Part shown: one piece after another, positions 14,897 through 22,453 of the stretch
Layout of the letters: each line of letters opens with the position of its first letter
How positions within the stretch are numbered: position 1 is the first letter of the stretch
NCBI RefSeq assembly: GCF_001730365.1
Contig: NZ_MIKB01000013.1
Location: 186,001-250,000, forward strand
Length of the DNA: 64,000 bases
Direction of reading: 5' to 3'
DNA from: Enterococcus quebecensis
Lineage (GTDB): Bacteria; Bacillota; Bacilli; Lactobacillales; Enterococcaceae
Position numbers and translations under genes: made by a program
Notes under the pieces: generated by a model
What the model was told of the DNA's origin: nothing
Database searches by the model: none
The model's input: the letters and a program-made list of their open reading frames with translations, nothing else

Positions 14897-15799
14897 TTAA
14901 AAATAATACTTTACTCTATCTATTGAATTATATTTTCTCTTACGCGCTTTTATATACATATCTAATCCATCACCTTCTAGACGATCATTTAAAAATTCAC
15001 TCCTCCATTTGGTACTAGATTCTACTTGTCCCTCAGTGAGCAATTTCTCAAATCCTCTGCTAAGAAGAATGCTGTGTATAAACTCAGCAGGTTGACTGGG
15101 ATAAAAAAATTTATATTTTGTATATTCATCATTGCTTATAGGAAAAGCGATTAGCTCTATCCCTTTTAAAGTCAAATCATCTATTAAAAGATTTAACATT
15201 TGTGTAATCCAACCCCAAAAACAATAAAAATCTCTAACTATTTCACTATACTTATCGAAGTCGTTCATCATATTTCTTGAACTATTTAAATTTTTAAATT
15301 GTTTTTGCTCTTCTGATAACCTCTCAAATAGGTTATTTAACACTTTAGATTGTCTACCATATACTCTATGATAATCACAAAATTCTAAATAAATTTTTTC
15401 ATTAGAGGAGATTAAATGATGAAGGTCATTTTCAAAATCTTGAACAGCTTTTCTTGGGAAAAGCACCATTTCTTCTCTTTGAACTAAATTATATTTGTTT
15501 AAAAACTCTTTACCGCTTACTTCATCAGTTAAGCTTAGCAACAGTTTCATCATTTCAATAAGTGATTCATTTTCTTTAATATGTACCTTACTATTATCTA
15601 ATAAGTTGTCCATATCTATTTCAAGGATTGAACATAGCTCCTTCAATTTTCCAGTTGGAAAATTTCCTGTTCCTTGCTCACATTTCGCTATAATATTTTT
15701 ATTTAAGCCTAATTTTTCGGCTAGCACATCCTGAGTTAAATTTTTATTTTTACGCGCTTCCCACAATTTATTGCCTAACCTTATCTTTCTCTCCTTCAT
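14897..15799 (-). CDS. XRE-family HTH protein, island paralogue
   Basis: 300 residues. HTH at 8-65 (LGNKLWEARKNKNLTQDVLA, NIIAKCEQGTGNFPTGKLKE). A linker is followed by KEFLNKYNLVQREEMVLFPRKA and a long helical domain, matching the motif in the other island XRE proteins. GAGGAG precedes the ATG. It lies 14 bases after the upstream XRE gene, so they are co-transcribed. Downstream, 14732-14896 is a non-coding spacer. Function beyond DNA binding unknown. Confidence 0.7.
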   Translation of the reverse strand: MKERKIRLGNKLWEARKNKNLTQDVLAEKLGLNKNIIAKCEQGTGNFPTGKLKELCSILEIDMDNLLDNSKVHIKENESLIEMMKLLLSLTDEVSGKEFLNKYNLVQREEMVLFPRKAVQDFENDLHHLISSNEKIYLEFCDYHRVYGRQSKVLNNLFERLSEEQKQFKNLNSSRNMMNDFDKYSEIVRDFYCFWGWITQMLNLLIDDLTLKGIELIAFPISNDEYTKYKFFYPSQPAEFIHSILLSRGFEKLLTEGQVESSTKWRSEFLNDRLEGDGLDMYIKARKRKYNSIDRVKYYF

Positions 15800-15813
15800 A
15801 ATTATTCTCCTCT

Positions 15814-16509
15814 CTATAAATAACGATACTTCTTAACATATTCATGACCAAATAGATTATTTGCTATTTTTTCCTCATACATTGCTTGACCAATATTATT
15901 TGTAAACCAATACAATTCTTCACTCAAACTTTCCTTAACTAATAGTAACTCTTGTGTGTCAAATATTAATCTCGGATCTAGTAAACTTCTTGTACCTATT
16001 GAATCATCTTCAATCTTAACTTTTGCTATCCAATTAATATCATCATCTTCTCTACCTTGTTCTATCCATTCAAATAAAAGATACACCATCGGAAAAATTG
16101 AACGATTTTTATAATTAGATAAATATGAATTCATACCTTTAAGCTCCAAATCATATCTAGGAACCATGTCTATATTATTTATTGGACTAATAAAATATAA
16201 TGATAATAAATCATAATAATTGTTCATATGAGTATAGTCCTGAACGTCTTTTCCCAAGTTTAAAAGTTCTTCATCAGAATCAATAAGAGGACTAACTTCT
16301 TCATTTAACAACTCTGAACTACTGATGCGAAATACTTCGCTTAAGCACTGAATTTCTATAATTTTAGGAGGTTTTACTTGATTTTCCCATCTTTGAATTG
16401 TCCTTTCAGATACATTCAATTGTGTAATTTCAGAAAGCTTTTCTACTAAGTCTAATTGCGTCCACCCATTTCTCTTTCTTTCATACCTTATTTTGTCATT
16501 TATTTTCAT
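15814..16509 (-). CDS. XRE-family HTH protein, island paralogue
   Basis: 231 residues. HTH at 1-66 (ERKRNGWTQLDLVEKLSEI, ERTIQRWENQVKPPKII). The C-terminal domain carries YDLLSLYFISPINNIDMVPRYDL and other segments similar to the 14075-14731 protein. AAAGGAG lies 7 bases before the ATG. First gene of the XRE run, downstream of a terminator, so it has its own promoter in 16510-16600. Confidence 0.7.
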   Translation of the reverse strand: MKINDKIRYERKRNGWTQLDLVEKLSEITQLNVSERTIQRWENQVKPPKIIEIQCLSEVFRISSSELLNEEVSPLIDSDEELLNLGKDVQDYTHMNNYYDLLSLYFISPINNIDMVPRYDLELKGMNSYLSNYKNRSIFPMVYLLFEWIEQGREDDDINWIAKVKIEDDSIGTRSLLDPRLIFDTQELLLVKESLSEELYWFTNNIGQAMYEEKIANNLFGHEYVKKYRYL

Positions 16510-16618
16510 AAAATCGCTCCTTTCAAGTCATAACTATATTTTAAAATAAAAAAGTTTTTATAAGAAGCATCCCATTGACCTAAATACCGGACAAAAAACA
16601 ATAATTTTTATTAAAAAA

Positions 16619-16646
16619 AGCCAGAGCCCAAACAAGGCTTCTGGCT
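16619..16646 (-). terminator. Rho-independent terminator after the three-component ATPase operon
   Basis: AGCCAGAAGCC and GGCTCTGGCT pair with one bulge, and on the minus strand TTTTTTT follows. It separates the ATPase operon from the XRE run. Confidence 0.75.
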
Positions 16647-16659
16647 TCTATTCAAAAAA

Positions 16660-16747
16660 TTATTCACAACTGCCTTCCGGCAATAATTTTTTATTGATAC
16701 AGTCCCAATAATCAGCCACAATAAGATTTTTGACTAGTCAATTTCAA
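16660..16747 (-). pseudogene. Short frameshifted ORF with the INKKLLPEGS tail
   Basis: A TTG at 16747 with GAGGAAG upstream opens a short frame (KLTSQKSYCG then stop). One base shifted, the frame reads LIVADYWDCINKKLLPEGS and stops at 16660, just before a terminator. The tail matches the 9238-9393 ORF (ISIYLNQKLLLEGS). It looks like a decayed copy of the same small gene, or a vestigial 3-prime end of a mobile cassette. Confidence 0.35.
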
Positions 16748-16784
16748 AGTGACTTCCTCTTAGCTTTTACAATGATGCAGATTA

Positions 16785-18806
16785 TTATTGGTCTTTCGCA
16801 GTGAAGGCTTGTTTACCAATACTAATAATTTTAGTCTTTTTCTTCTTAAGCTCATCAATAATATTAATGGCATCGATATCTTTTGCGGTATATCCCATTA
16901 TCACTTGTTCGTTTGATGTAACATTCGAAATTTTTGTGAATAAAGCTTCCATATCTTGCTCTATAATGCTATGTTGATTTGGTTCATCAAAGATAATTAA
17001 TCCTGGATGATTTCCTTTGTTTTTATTTGAGGTTTCTAACAAAGCAATTGTAAACGCCCAAATTCCTCTAATATGATCACTTGCAGAAGAATCAAATTTC
17101 ATATCATAACCCATAACTTCTGGAAGAAGTGTCTTATCCGAAATTTGTATTTTATCATAATCGTTTGTACTCTTGTAACCAAAAGCTTTAAGATTACTCA
17201 CAAATTTTACTCGCAGATCATTCAATATTAGTTTGTCATTTGTAGATAGAACCTCTTTGTCTTGATTGCTTCTATCTTCTAAATATTGTTTCCATTGAAT
17301 TCCAAGGTCATTAAAAAAATTTTTTATTTCTGCAAATTCTTGCTTCACAAATTTTAATTTTCGAACTTCCTCAGTCAAAATAACTTTTTTATATACGTCG
17401 CTCTCAGAGTATTCTCCACTAAGACTGTATATATCATTCCTAAGAGTCTTAATTAAAACTCTTAATTGTTTTCCTTTGAGCTCTAATTCTTTCTTTTTAT
17501 ATTCTAATTGGCTTACTTTATTTTTTTTCTGTTCTACTATTGCTTGAAATAAGACCAATTGAGATTTTAAGTGGCTTATATTTTCCTCTGAACTCATGAC
17601 ATTAGTTGGAACATCAACATCTAGCAATGTATCCTCTATACTCTGATGACATGTCGGACAAATTTTCTCAAATACAGAAAATTTTTCTTTTGAACCAAAT
17701 TCTACTAGCTTAGAAATATCCTGATTATTTCGAATATCATCTTGAATAATTTCTATACCATTTATCAATTTTTTTATTTCATATTTTTCTAAGGTAATGT
17801 CTTTATTGATTAATGAAACTTTTTTTTCAAATTCTTGCAAATCCTCCAAGGTAGAGTTTAATTCATTCTGTAACCCTGCCTCATCTTTCAAATTTATTTT
17901 TTTTCCAAGTTCAATTTGATTTATTTTTGCTTCTTTATCAAGTATACTTTTTTCAAGTGAAATATCATCATTTTTGTCAACCAATTTAAGATTGTCAGAA
18001 ACAATCATTTCAGGCTTATTATTAACACCAAAAAGAGCTAGCCCATTACTTTCACATAGCAAATTTGCCTTCATAAATAATTCTTTCCACTCAGATTCAA
18101 TATTTTTTTTAGTATTATTCAATGTTATAAGTGCTTTTTCATTATTTAATGAATCTAAGTTTAAGATATATTCAATTACTCTTTTTTTAGGTGAAACTAC
18201 ACCATAGTTAGGAACTCTGGATAATATATCACTCCACCCTCTTTTTTGTTCTATAAACATAGACGCAAAAATAAACTGTAAGTACAGTTTTCGTTCATCT
18301 CTATCCTGACTAGGCACCCTTGGAAGCGTTAGTCCCATAAAATTTTCCAAGAATGTATAAAAACCTTTAGCACTTTGAGCTGAATTTTTTACGTGAAGGT
18401 ACATATCTTCTTGCTTAACTTCAGTAGAATAGATGTCTTTCAAATTTGAATAATAAATTGTTATCAAATTCGTGCTACGATCTTCATCATTAGTTGATCT
18501 ATATAAAGTAACTGTCTCATTACCATTGAAAATTTCTAAATATATTTTTCCACCAATAACTTTGTGATTGTTTTCTTTCTCATCTTTAATGGTATTATTA
18601 AATGCTGCACTTAAAACCTTTGAGCCCTTACCACCAATTATTTCTTCCATGCCTAGAGCATATATTATCGCTGAGATAACAGAGCTTTTCCCACTAGTAT
18701 TTTCTTCACTTGTAATAATATTCACACCACTATTGAATTCCGATTTAAAGAAAAAAATCCTTTTATCGGTAAAAATTTCTATGTTTAAATTCCTTATACG
18801 CAACAT
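16785..18806 (-). CDS. SMC/Rad50-like ATPase of a three-component (ABC-3C/Lamassu-type) system
   Basis: 673 residues. N-terminal ATPase half: LRIRNLNIEIF, then a P-loop SEENTSGKSSVISAIIYALG in which the first Gly is replaced. The middle is a long coiled coil with a CPTCHQSI hook-like motif at about 390. The C-terminal half carries DHIRGIWAFTIALL and Walker B LIIFDEPNQHS. This is the Rad50/SMC-like ABC layout of LmuB-type proteins. Start at the ATG just after the middle-component stop; a TTG one codon earlier is rejected. With the two upstream genes it forms a coupled operon likely to sense invading DNA and trigger the effector. Confidence 0.8.
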   Translation of the reverse strand: MLRIRNLNIEIFTDKRIFFFKSEFNSGVNIITSEENTSGKSSVISAIIYALGMEEIIGGKGSKVLSAAFNNTIKDEKENNHKVIGGKIYLEIFNGNETVTLYRSTNDEDRSTNLITIYYSNLKDIYSTEVKQEDMYLHVKNSAQSAKGFYTFLENFMGLTLPRVPSQDRDERKLYLQFIFASMFIEQKRGWSDILSRVPNYGVVSPKKRVIEYILNLDSLNNEKALITLNNTKKNIESEWKELFMKANLLCESNGLALFGVNNKPEMIVSDNLKLVDKNDDISLEKSILDKEAKINQIELGKKINLKDEAGLQNELNSTLEDLQEFEKKVSLINKDITLEKYEIKKLINGIEIIQDDIRNNQDISKLVEFGSKEKFSVFEKICPTCHQSIEDTLLDVDVPTNVMSSEENISHLKSQLVLFQAIVEQKKNKVSQLEYKKKELELKGKQLRVLIKTLRNDIYSLSGEYSESDVYKKVILTEEVRKLKFVKQEFAEIKNFFNDLGIQWKQYLEDRSNQDKEVLSTNDKLILNDLRVKFVSNLKAFGYKSTNDYDKIQISDKTLLPEVMGYDMKFDSSASDHIRGIWAFTIALLETSNKNKGNHPGLIIFDEPNQHSIIEQDMEALFTKISNVTSNEQVIMGYTAKDIDAINIIDELKKKKTKIISIGKQAFTAKDQ

Positions 18807-18810
18807 CAAA

Positions 18811-19296
18811 TCACCCCAATAAAGACTTCTCTATATTTGTAATTATTTTTTCTGTCAATTTTCCTGCCAAACTTGTTAAGAATATTTTTTCATCAATCAA
18901 AATATTTTCTTCAGATAAAATATCTTCAGAAAATTTTTTCCCTTTTTCAGTTAATCTAAAACATCCATTTTGTTGCTGTTCAATTATTTTATCTGCATGC
19001 ATAAACTTCAGTGTTTTTGTAACTGTGGGATCATACCTTAATATTATCAAGCTATTCTCTTTATTCTCTACATAATTAAGTAGCTCAATCTTACTATTTT
19101 TAGAATACATATAATTATTTATCAAATGCAATTTTGTAACTGAACATCCTCTACCTCTACAACACATTTTTATTATTAAACTACAAACAGCAATTTTATA
19201 GCTTATCCTATATTTATACGGTACTGACTCTGCTTTTGAAGAGAACACTATGCCTTCTATTCCCTCAATATCTTCAACATATTCATTCTTCTTCAT
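18811..19296 (-). CDS. Middle component of the three-component ATPase system
   Basis: About 161 residues. No enzymatic motif; YKIAVCSLIIKMCCRGRGCS and a winged-helix-like C-terminal half (RYDPTVTKTLKFMHADKII, LTEKGKKFSEDIL). Size and position between a nuclease-like gene and an SMC ATPase are those of the LmuC/ABC-3C middle component, which bridges effector and ATPase. Start at the ATG preceded by GGAGG at 11 bases; an in-frame ATG at 19314 is the alternative. It overlaps the effector gene and ends just before the ATPase start. Confidence 0.6.
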   Translation of the reverse strand: MKKNEYVEDIEGIEGIVFSSKAESVPYKYRISYKIAVCSLIIKMCCRGRGCSVTKLHLINNYMYSKNSKIELLNYVENKENSLIILRYDPTVTKTLKFMHADKIIEQQQNGCFRLTEKGKKFSEDILSEENILIDEKIFLTSLAGKLTEKIITNIEKSLLG

Positions 19297-20254
19297 TTTT
19301 ATCTGATCCTCCATAAAATTCCATTGAGCAATCTGCTAGCCATTTAGCTACTGTATGGTCTTGGATTCTCATAATTGTATCAGGAGTTAAGTAATCTACA
19401 CTGTTTTCTAAGACCTCTCCATATTCTTTAGATAATTTTTTGTAGACCTCATTATTTAAGCTACTATCCGAATTCATTAATGTTTCTTCTTCAACTCTAT
19501 TTTTAAATATAGTAGTAATCTTGTAAATATCATCTCGAATATCCGGAAATTCCTCTCCTAAATATTCCATTTCAAGGTTTCCACTAACATATCTTTTCAT
19601 TTGAATATCTAAGAGTCTATTTTCCCTATCCTTATTTTGTGAAATTTCTGGAGATATAGCTCTAATTTTTCTTTTTACATTTTCCAATTTTTCAGACTCC
19701 ACGTCATTCCAATCTACTTCCTCTGAAATAGCTGTATCTAATTTAACATCTGTTATTCCCAATCTTATCATCTGAGCCATCTCAACTTTAAAATCTGAGG
19801 CAACTTTTATAATAATCTGAAAATCATCTGAAATATAGCTTAGTTCAGAAGGCTTATTTTTTTTACAGCTCAAAACAAATTTTTCCTTTTTAGTAATATG
19901 CTCTAGTATTCTCCTATCTTTATAAGTTGGCACCATAAAAAGCCATTTACTAATATTACATAAACCTATCTTTTTCAAGACTTTATGGTTTTCTACAAAC
20001 TTATTTATGTCTTCAGTCATTTTATCTCTCTGTGCTTCATATAATTGATTTATTGAAAGATTTGGATCGTCTGGACAATAACATTGTATTACAATTCCCT
20101 CTCCAGTTTTTGTAAAACCTTCAATACCACCATCTCCCTTATGATAGGCTGGAACTTCTTGAAAATGCTCATTTTGGAATCGTAATCTACAACATTTAAC
20201 ACATAAATCTTCCCAACTCGAACCGTCTAATTTTATATCTAATAATTCTAACAT
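19283..20254 (-). CDS. Restriction-endonuclease-like effector of the three-component system
   Basis: 323 residues. The N-terminal domain (10-70) has SSWEDLCVKCCRLRF, then YHKGDGGIEGFTKTGEG, then IVIQCYCP. It resembles PD-(D/E)xK nucleases of the Mrr/Cap4 type (E...GDGGID...vvQcK), but the expected Lys after QC is Tyr, so activity is uncertain. The C-terminal 200 residues are helical and charged, probably the region that contacts the middle component. AGGAG lies 9 bases before the ATG. Six bases separate it from the small ORF upstream. Confidence 0.6.
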   Translation of the reverse strand: MLELLDIKLDGSSWEDLCVKCCRLRFQNEHFQEVPAYHKGDGGIEGFTKTGEGIVIQCYCPDDPNLSINQLYEAQRDKMTEDINKFVENHKVLKKIGLCNISKWLFMVPTYKDRRILEHITKKEKFVLSCKKNKPSELSYISDDFQIIIKVASDFKVEMAQMIRLGITDVKLDTAISEEVDWNDVESEKLENVKRKIRAISPEISQNKDRENRLLDIQMKRYVSGNLEMEYLGEEFPDIRDDIYKITTIFKNRVEEETLMNSDSSLNNEVYKKLSKEYGEVLENSVDYLTPDTIMRIQDHTVAKWLADCSMEFYGGSDKNEEE

Positions 20255-20259
20255 TTAAC

Positions 20260-20445
20260 TCATCTCCTAACCAAGGCTTTAACAGAAATAAAGTTACCTC
20301 TATTTGGCTTTTCTCTTACAAGTTTAGAATTTATGGGGAAAATTTTATCATTCTCAATATATCTGACAAAGCTAATATTGAAATCTGGTTCAGAATCAAC
20401 TAAAATTATTTCATTATCTAAATAATAATATTTTTTTTCAGTCAT
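20260..20445 (-). CDS. Small protein leading the three-component operon
   Basis: 61 residues, acidic and Tyr-rich at the start (EKKYYYLDNEIILVDSEPD) and basic at the end (VSVKALVRR-like tail). GGAGGAG lies 4-5 bases before the ATG, so translation is likely. It ends six bases before the effector gene. No family recognised. Could be a regulator, an inhibitor that keeps the effector silent, or a truncated piece. Confidence 0.55.
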   Translation of the reverse strand: MTEKKYYYLDNEIILVDSEPDFNISFVRYIENDKIFPINSKLVREKPNRGNFISVKALVRR

Positions 20446-20837
20446 AATCTCCTCCCCTATTCATCTTTATATTAAGAAAATTTTTAATTAATTATTTATA
20501 CATATTTATGTTATAGGGAATCACTGTCTATAAAAGCTTATACATTATTTATAATACAACATATATAAACTTTTTGGTAGATATATATTAGTTAATTATC
20601 TAAATTCCTTTATTTGACTATCTTAAAATTTAATAATGGCATTACTAAAATTCTTACAAAGCTGAGTATGACTATTATTTAGAATTTTACAAGCAACCAA
20701 AATCTCAATTTACTATTTTTCTTTCATTACAGGTTCAGTTTCTCCCTAAATTTACTTTAATATAACATGCTTTCTGTTCAAAAAAGCATTTTGTGTAATA
20801 AATTCACACAACTATTCTCACTCAAAACAAAAAATAA
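20446..20837. other. AT-rich non-coding gap
   Basis: No gene seen. The 60-codon plus-strand frame at 20767-20949 overlaps the terminator and the XRE gene and has no ribosome-binding site. The region should contain the promoter of the minus-strand ATPase operon. Confidence 0.5.
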
Positions 20838-20862
20838 GCCATTCTCATTTTTAGAGAATAGC
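20838..20862 (-). terminator. Terminator of the controller-like XRE gene
   Basis: GC-ATTCTC and GAGAAT-GC form a stem with one mismatch. On the minus strand TTATTTTTTG follows. Located 34 bases after the stop of the 20896 gene. Confidence 0.65.
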
Positions 20863-20895
20863 GCATTTTCTATATTTAATGACTTTTTAAAACAA

Positions 20896-21123
20896 CTATT
20901 TCAGCTTCATTTTATTTTTTATCAACAACTCATATGGATTCACTTCTAACGCAAGAGCTATTTTTTCTATATTATCAATTGAAACATTTCGTTTTCCTCG
21001 TTCAATATCAGAGATATAGGTACGATGTAAATTACACGCAAAAGCAAGTCCTTCTTGGGATAGATTTTTATCTTGTCGAATCGCTTTAACATTATTCGCA
21101 AAAGTAACTCTCAATGAAGTCAT
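20896..21123 (-). CDS. Controller (C) protein-like XRE regulator, orphan
   Basis: 75 residues, a bare XRE domain: NNVKAIRQDKNLSQEGLAF, then HRTYISDIERGKRNVSIDN, then KIALALEVNPYELL. The xRTYISxIERGxRN recognition-helix segment and the size are those of C proteins that time restriction-modification gene expression. A C-box-like double dyad lies 60 bases upstream. No restriction or methyltransferase gene is in the window. The next genes downstream are the three-component ATPase system, after a terminator. Either an orphan left by a lost R-M system or a regulator recruited by this island. Confidence 0.75.
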   Translation of the reverse strand: MTSLRVTFANNVKAIRQDKNLSQEGLAFACNLHRTYISDIERGKRNVSIDNIEKIALALEVNPYELLIKNKMKLK

Positions 21124-21183
21124 ATTGGCTCGTTTCCTTTCTCTTATTGACTGCGTTCTAACGTCATGATATAATCTTTGTAT

Positions 21184-21207
21184 ACTTTAAGTCTACAGAC
21201 TATAAGT
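21184..21207 (-). promoter_or_regulatory. C-box-like operator
   Basis: On the minus strand: ACTTATAGTC, TGTA, GACTTAAAGT. This is two imperfect dyads of the GACT-NNN-AGTC type separated by a short spacer, the arrangement of C-protein operators such as that of PvuII. It lies 60 bases upstream of the controller-like gene, where autoregulation would act. Confidence 0.6.
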
Positions 21208-21236
21208 TACGTTTTTTTAATATCTAAATAAAAAAT

Positions 21237-21293
21237 ACTTTATTATTTAGCGCCAACTAAATAATAAAGTAATGATGGATAGCGTACACTATC
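21237..21293 (+). ncRNA. Twin-hairpin element, copy A
   Basis: Hairpin 1 (21237-21270): 14-bp perfect stem with loop CGCCAA, apex TTTAG-CGCCAA-CTAAA. Hairpin 2 (21278-21293): 5-bp stem with loop CGTACA, apex TAG-CGTACA-CTA. A terminator follows at 21380 on the plus strand, so a small RNA is possible. Copy B at 21467 keeps both apices but has different, compensated stems. Strand is inferred from the terminator. Confidence 0.45.
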
Positions 21294-21379
21294 AACCAAA
21301 AGAACTTTTTCCTAATCAATTAATAGGTTTATTTGCAATACTTTTCTATTGTAATAGACCTTGAAAATATAGGTGAAAA

Positions 21380-21412
21380 GCGGTGTTGGAGTGTATCCAA
21401 TACCGCTTTTTA
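21380..21412 (+). terminator. Strong rho-independent terminator
   Basis: GCGGTGTTGGA, loop GTGTA, TCCAATACCGC (one G-T pair) then TTTTTATTT. It follows twin-hairpin copy A with no CDS in between, which suits the end of a small RNA transcript. Confidence 0.8.
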
Positions 21413-21466
21413 TTTGCATATCGAGAAATAATAATAGTCAAGTTTAGATTTAAAGCAACAAAAAAA

Positions 21467-21544
21467 GTGGCTCTTCAAAGTTTAGCGCCAACCAAACAAT
21501 GAAGACTTGTATGAATAGCGTACACTAAACATACAAGTTGCCAC
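21467..21544 (+). ncRNA. Twin-hairpin element, copy B (three-way junction)
   Basis: Outer stem GTGGC/GCCAC encloses two hairpins. The first (21473-21504) is CTTCA..TGAAG with GTTT/AAAC and apex AG-CGCCAA-CC. The second (21505-21538) is ACTTGTATG/CATACAAGT with apex TAG-CGTACA-CTA. Apex sequences equal those of copy A while stem bases differ yet still pair. A further hairpin (21547-21571) follows. It lies 116 bases upstream of the 21660 gene, so it may be its leader or a separate RNA or DNA element. Confidence 0.45.
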
Positions 21545-21659
21545 AAATATTGATGCATAATGCACCAATATCTCTTATTTTACCTAATTGTAAATAAATT
21601 ATCTACTACTTTCTTTATTTGCTAGGTAAAATTTGAAAATTAGATGAGGAGGATTTTTT

Positions 21660-21971
21660 ATGAACCAAGAAAACGGAACAGTACTTAAAACAAAAAATAA
21701 ACAACCAGTCAAAGCAATTTCTTATCCAGACTTGTATCTTCTGAAAGAAACCCTTGAGCAACTCAAATCATGGACAGCTGTACTCGAATTGTTAGACGAG
21801 TTTTTTTCCAATAGACTGCTTCCAATAGACAAGAAAAAAATCATTAAAGAATTCTATTTTTTATCTCGGATCTATGGCATGCTTATCGATGATTTTTCAA
21901 CTTGTACTGATGATTTGGAAAATCAAGTTGAGAAGTTGATGGTGAAAGAAAAAGTCAAAATCTCACAATAA
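21660..21971 (+). CDS. Small helical protein of unknown function
   Basis: 103 residues, predicted all-helical (LYLLKETLEQLKSWTAVLEL, LSRIYGMLIDDF), with no TM segment, metal motif or known domain. GAGGAGG lies 8 bases before the ATG. Size and helicity resemble bacteriocin immunity proteins or small phage accessory proteins, but no sequence motif supports either. The twin-hairpin copy B lies in its upstream region. Confidence 0.55.
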   Translation: MNQENGTVLKTKNKQPVKAISYPDLYLLKETLEQLKSWTAVLELLDEFFSNRLLPIDKKKIIKEFYFLSRIYGMLIDDFSTCTDDLENQVEKLMVKEKVKISQ

Positions 21972-22001
21972 TTTATTTGCTATTTTGCTAGATTTTTAAG
22001 G

Positions 22002-22097
22002 ATGAAAATAGAGTTTATTTACAGTAGCATCCTCGAACGGTGGCACGTTACGTTGAAAATTCTACGAGAACTAGGTAAAGTATTTGCTATTTTATGA
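22002..22097 (+). CDS. Possible 31-residue peptide
   Basis: ATG with AAGG immediately before it, giving a short amphipathic helix (KIEFIYSSILERW, LRELGKVFAIL). It begins 30 bases after the 21660 gene. The ribosome-binding site is too close to be good. Could be a small peptide or chance. Confidence 0.2.
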   Translation: MKIEFIYSSILERWHVTLKILRELGKVFAIL

Positions 22098-22132
22098 GTC
22101 CTCAGGCACTGATAAAAGTACATGATCAATAA

Positions 22133-22181
22133 AAGAAATCAACAGCGACGTTAAGAAAACTTAGTGATCTGTTGATTTCTT
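22133..22181. terminator. Large inverted repeat, probable bidirectional terminator
   Basis: AAGAAATCAACAG and its exact complement flank a 23-base interior with a further TAAG/CTTA pairing. T-rich on both sides. It closes the plus-strand 21660 unit. Between 22182 and 22407 I see no gene; a minus-strand frame near 22215-22320 lacks a start. Confidence 0.5.
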
Positions 22182-22407
22182 ATATAGTGTTCTATTTCTT
22201 TACAACGAACTTACTTAATTATTTCGATAAGATAGAGTTTTGCAACTTACATATCTCATCCATCATTCTTTTAATATCTCCTAATCTCTTGATAAAATAC
22301 ACGATTTGTAGGATTTCATCTCTTAGAAATTTAATTGATTTTTAAACTATTTTTATTAAACCTAAGTATAACAATGATATATTTTTTATTTCTAGATAAA
22401 GAAAAAA

Positions 22408-22439
22408 GACAGAAACGCCTTAATTAAAACGTTTCTGTC
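22408..22439 (-). terminator. Terminator of the suf operon
   Basis: GACAGAAACG stem with a 12-base loop. On the minus strand it is followed by TTTTTTC. Fifteen bases after the sufB stop. Confidence 0.85.
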
Positions 22440-22453
22440 CTATAGCTCTAAAT

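Noticed and set aside
20767-20949. 60-codon plus-strand ORF
   Set aside because: Overlaps the terminator and 3-prime end of the controller-like gene on the other strand; no ribosome-binding site.
22215-22330. Minus-strand coding remnant with KRLGDIKRMMDEICKL
   Set aside because: Open for about 38 codons but without start or ribosome-binding site; only the last 15 codons have an ATG.
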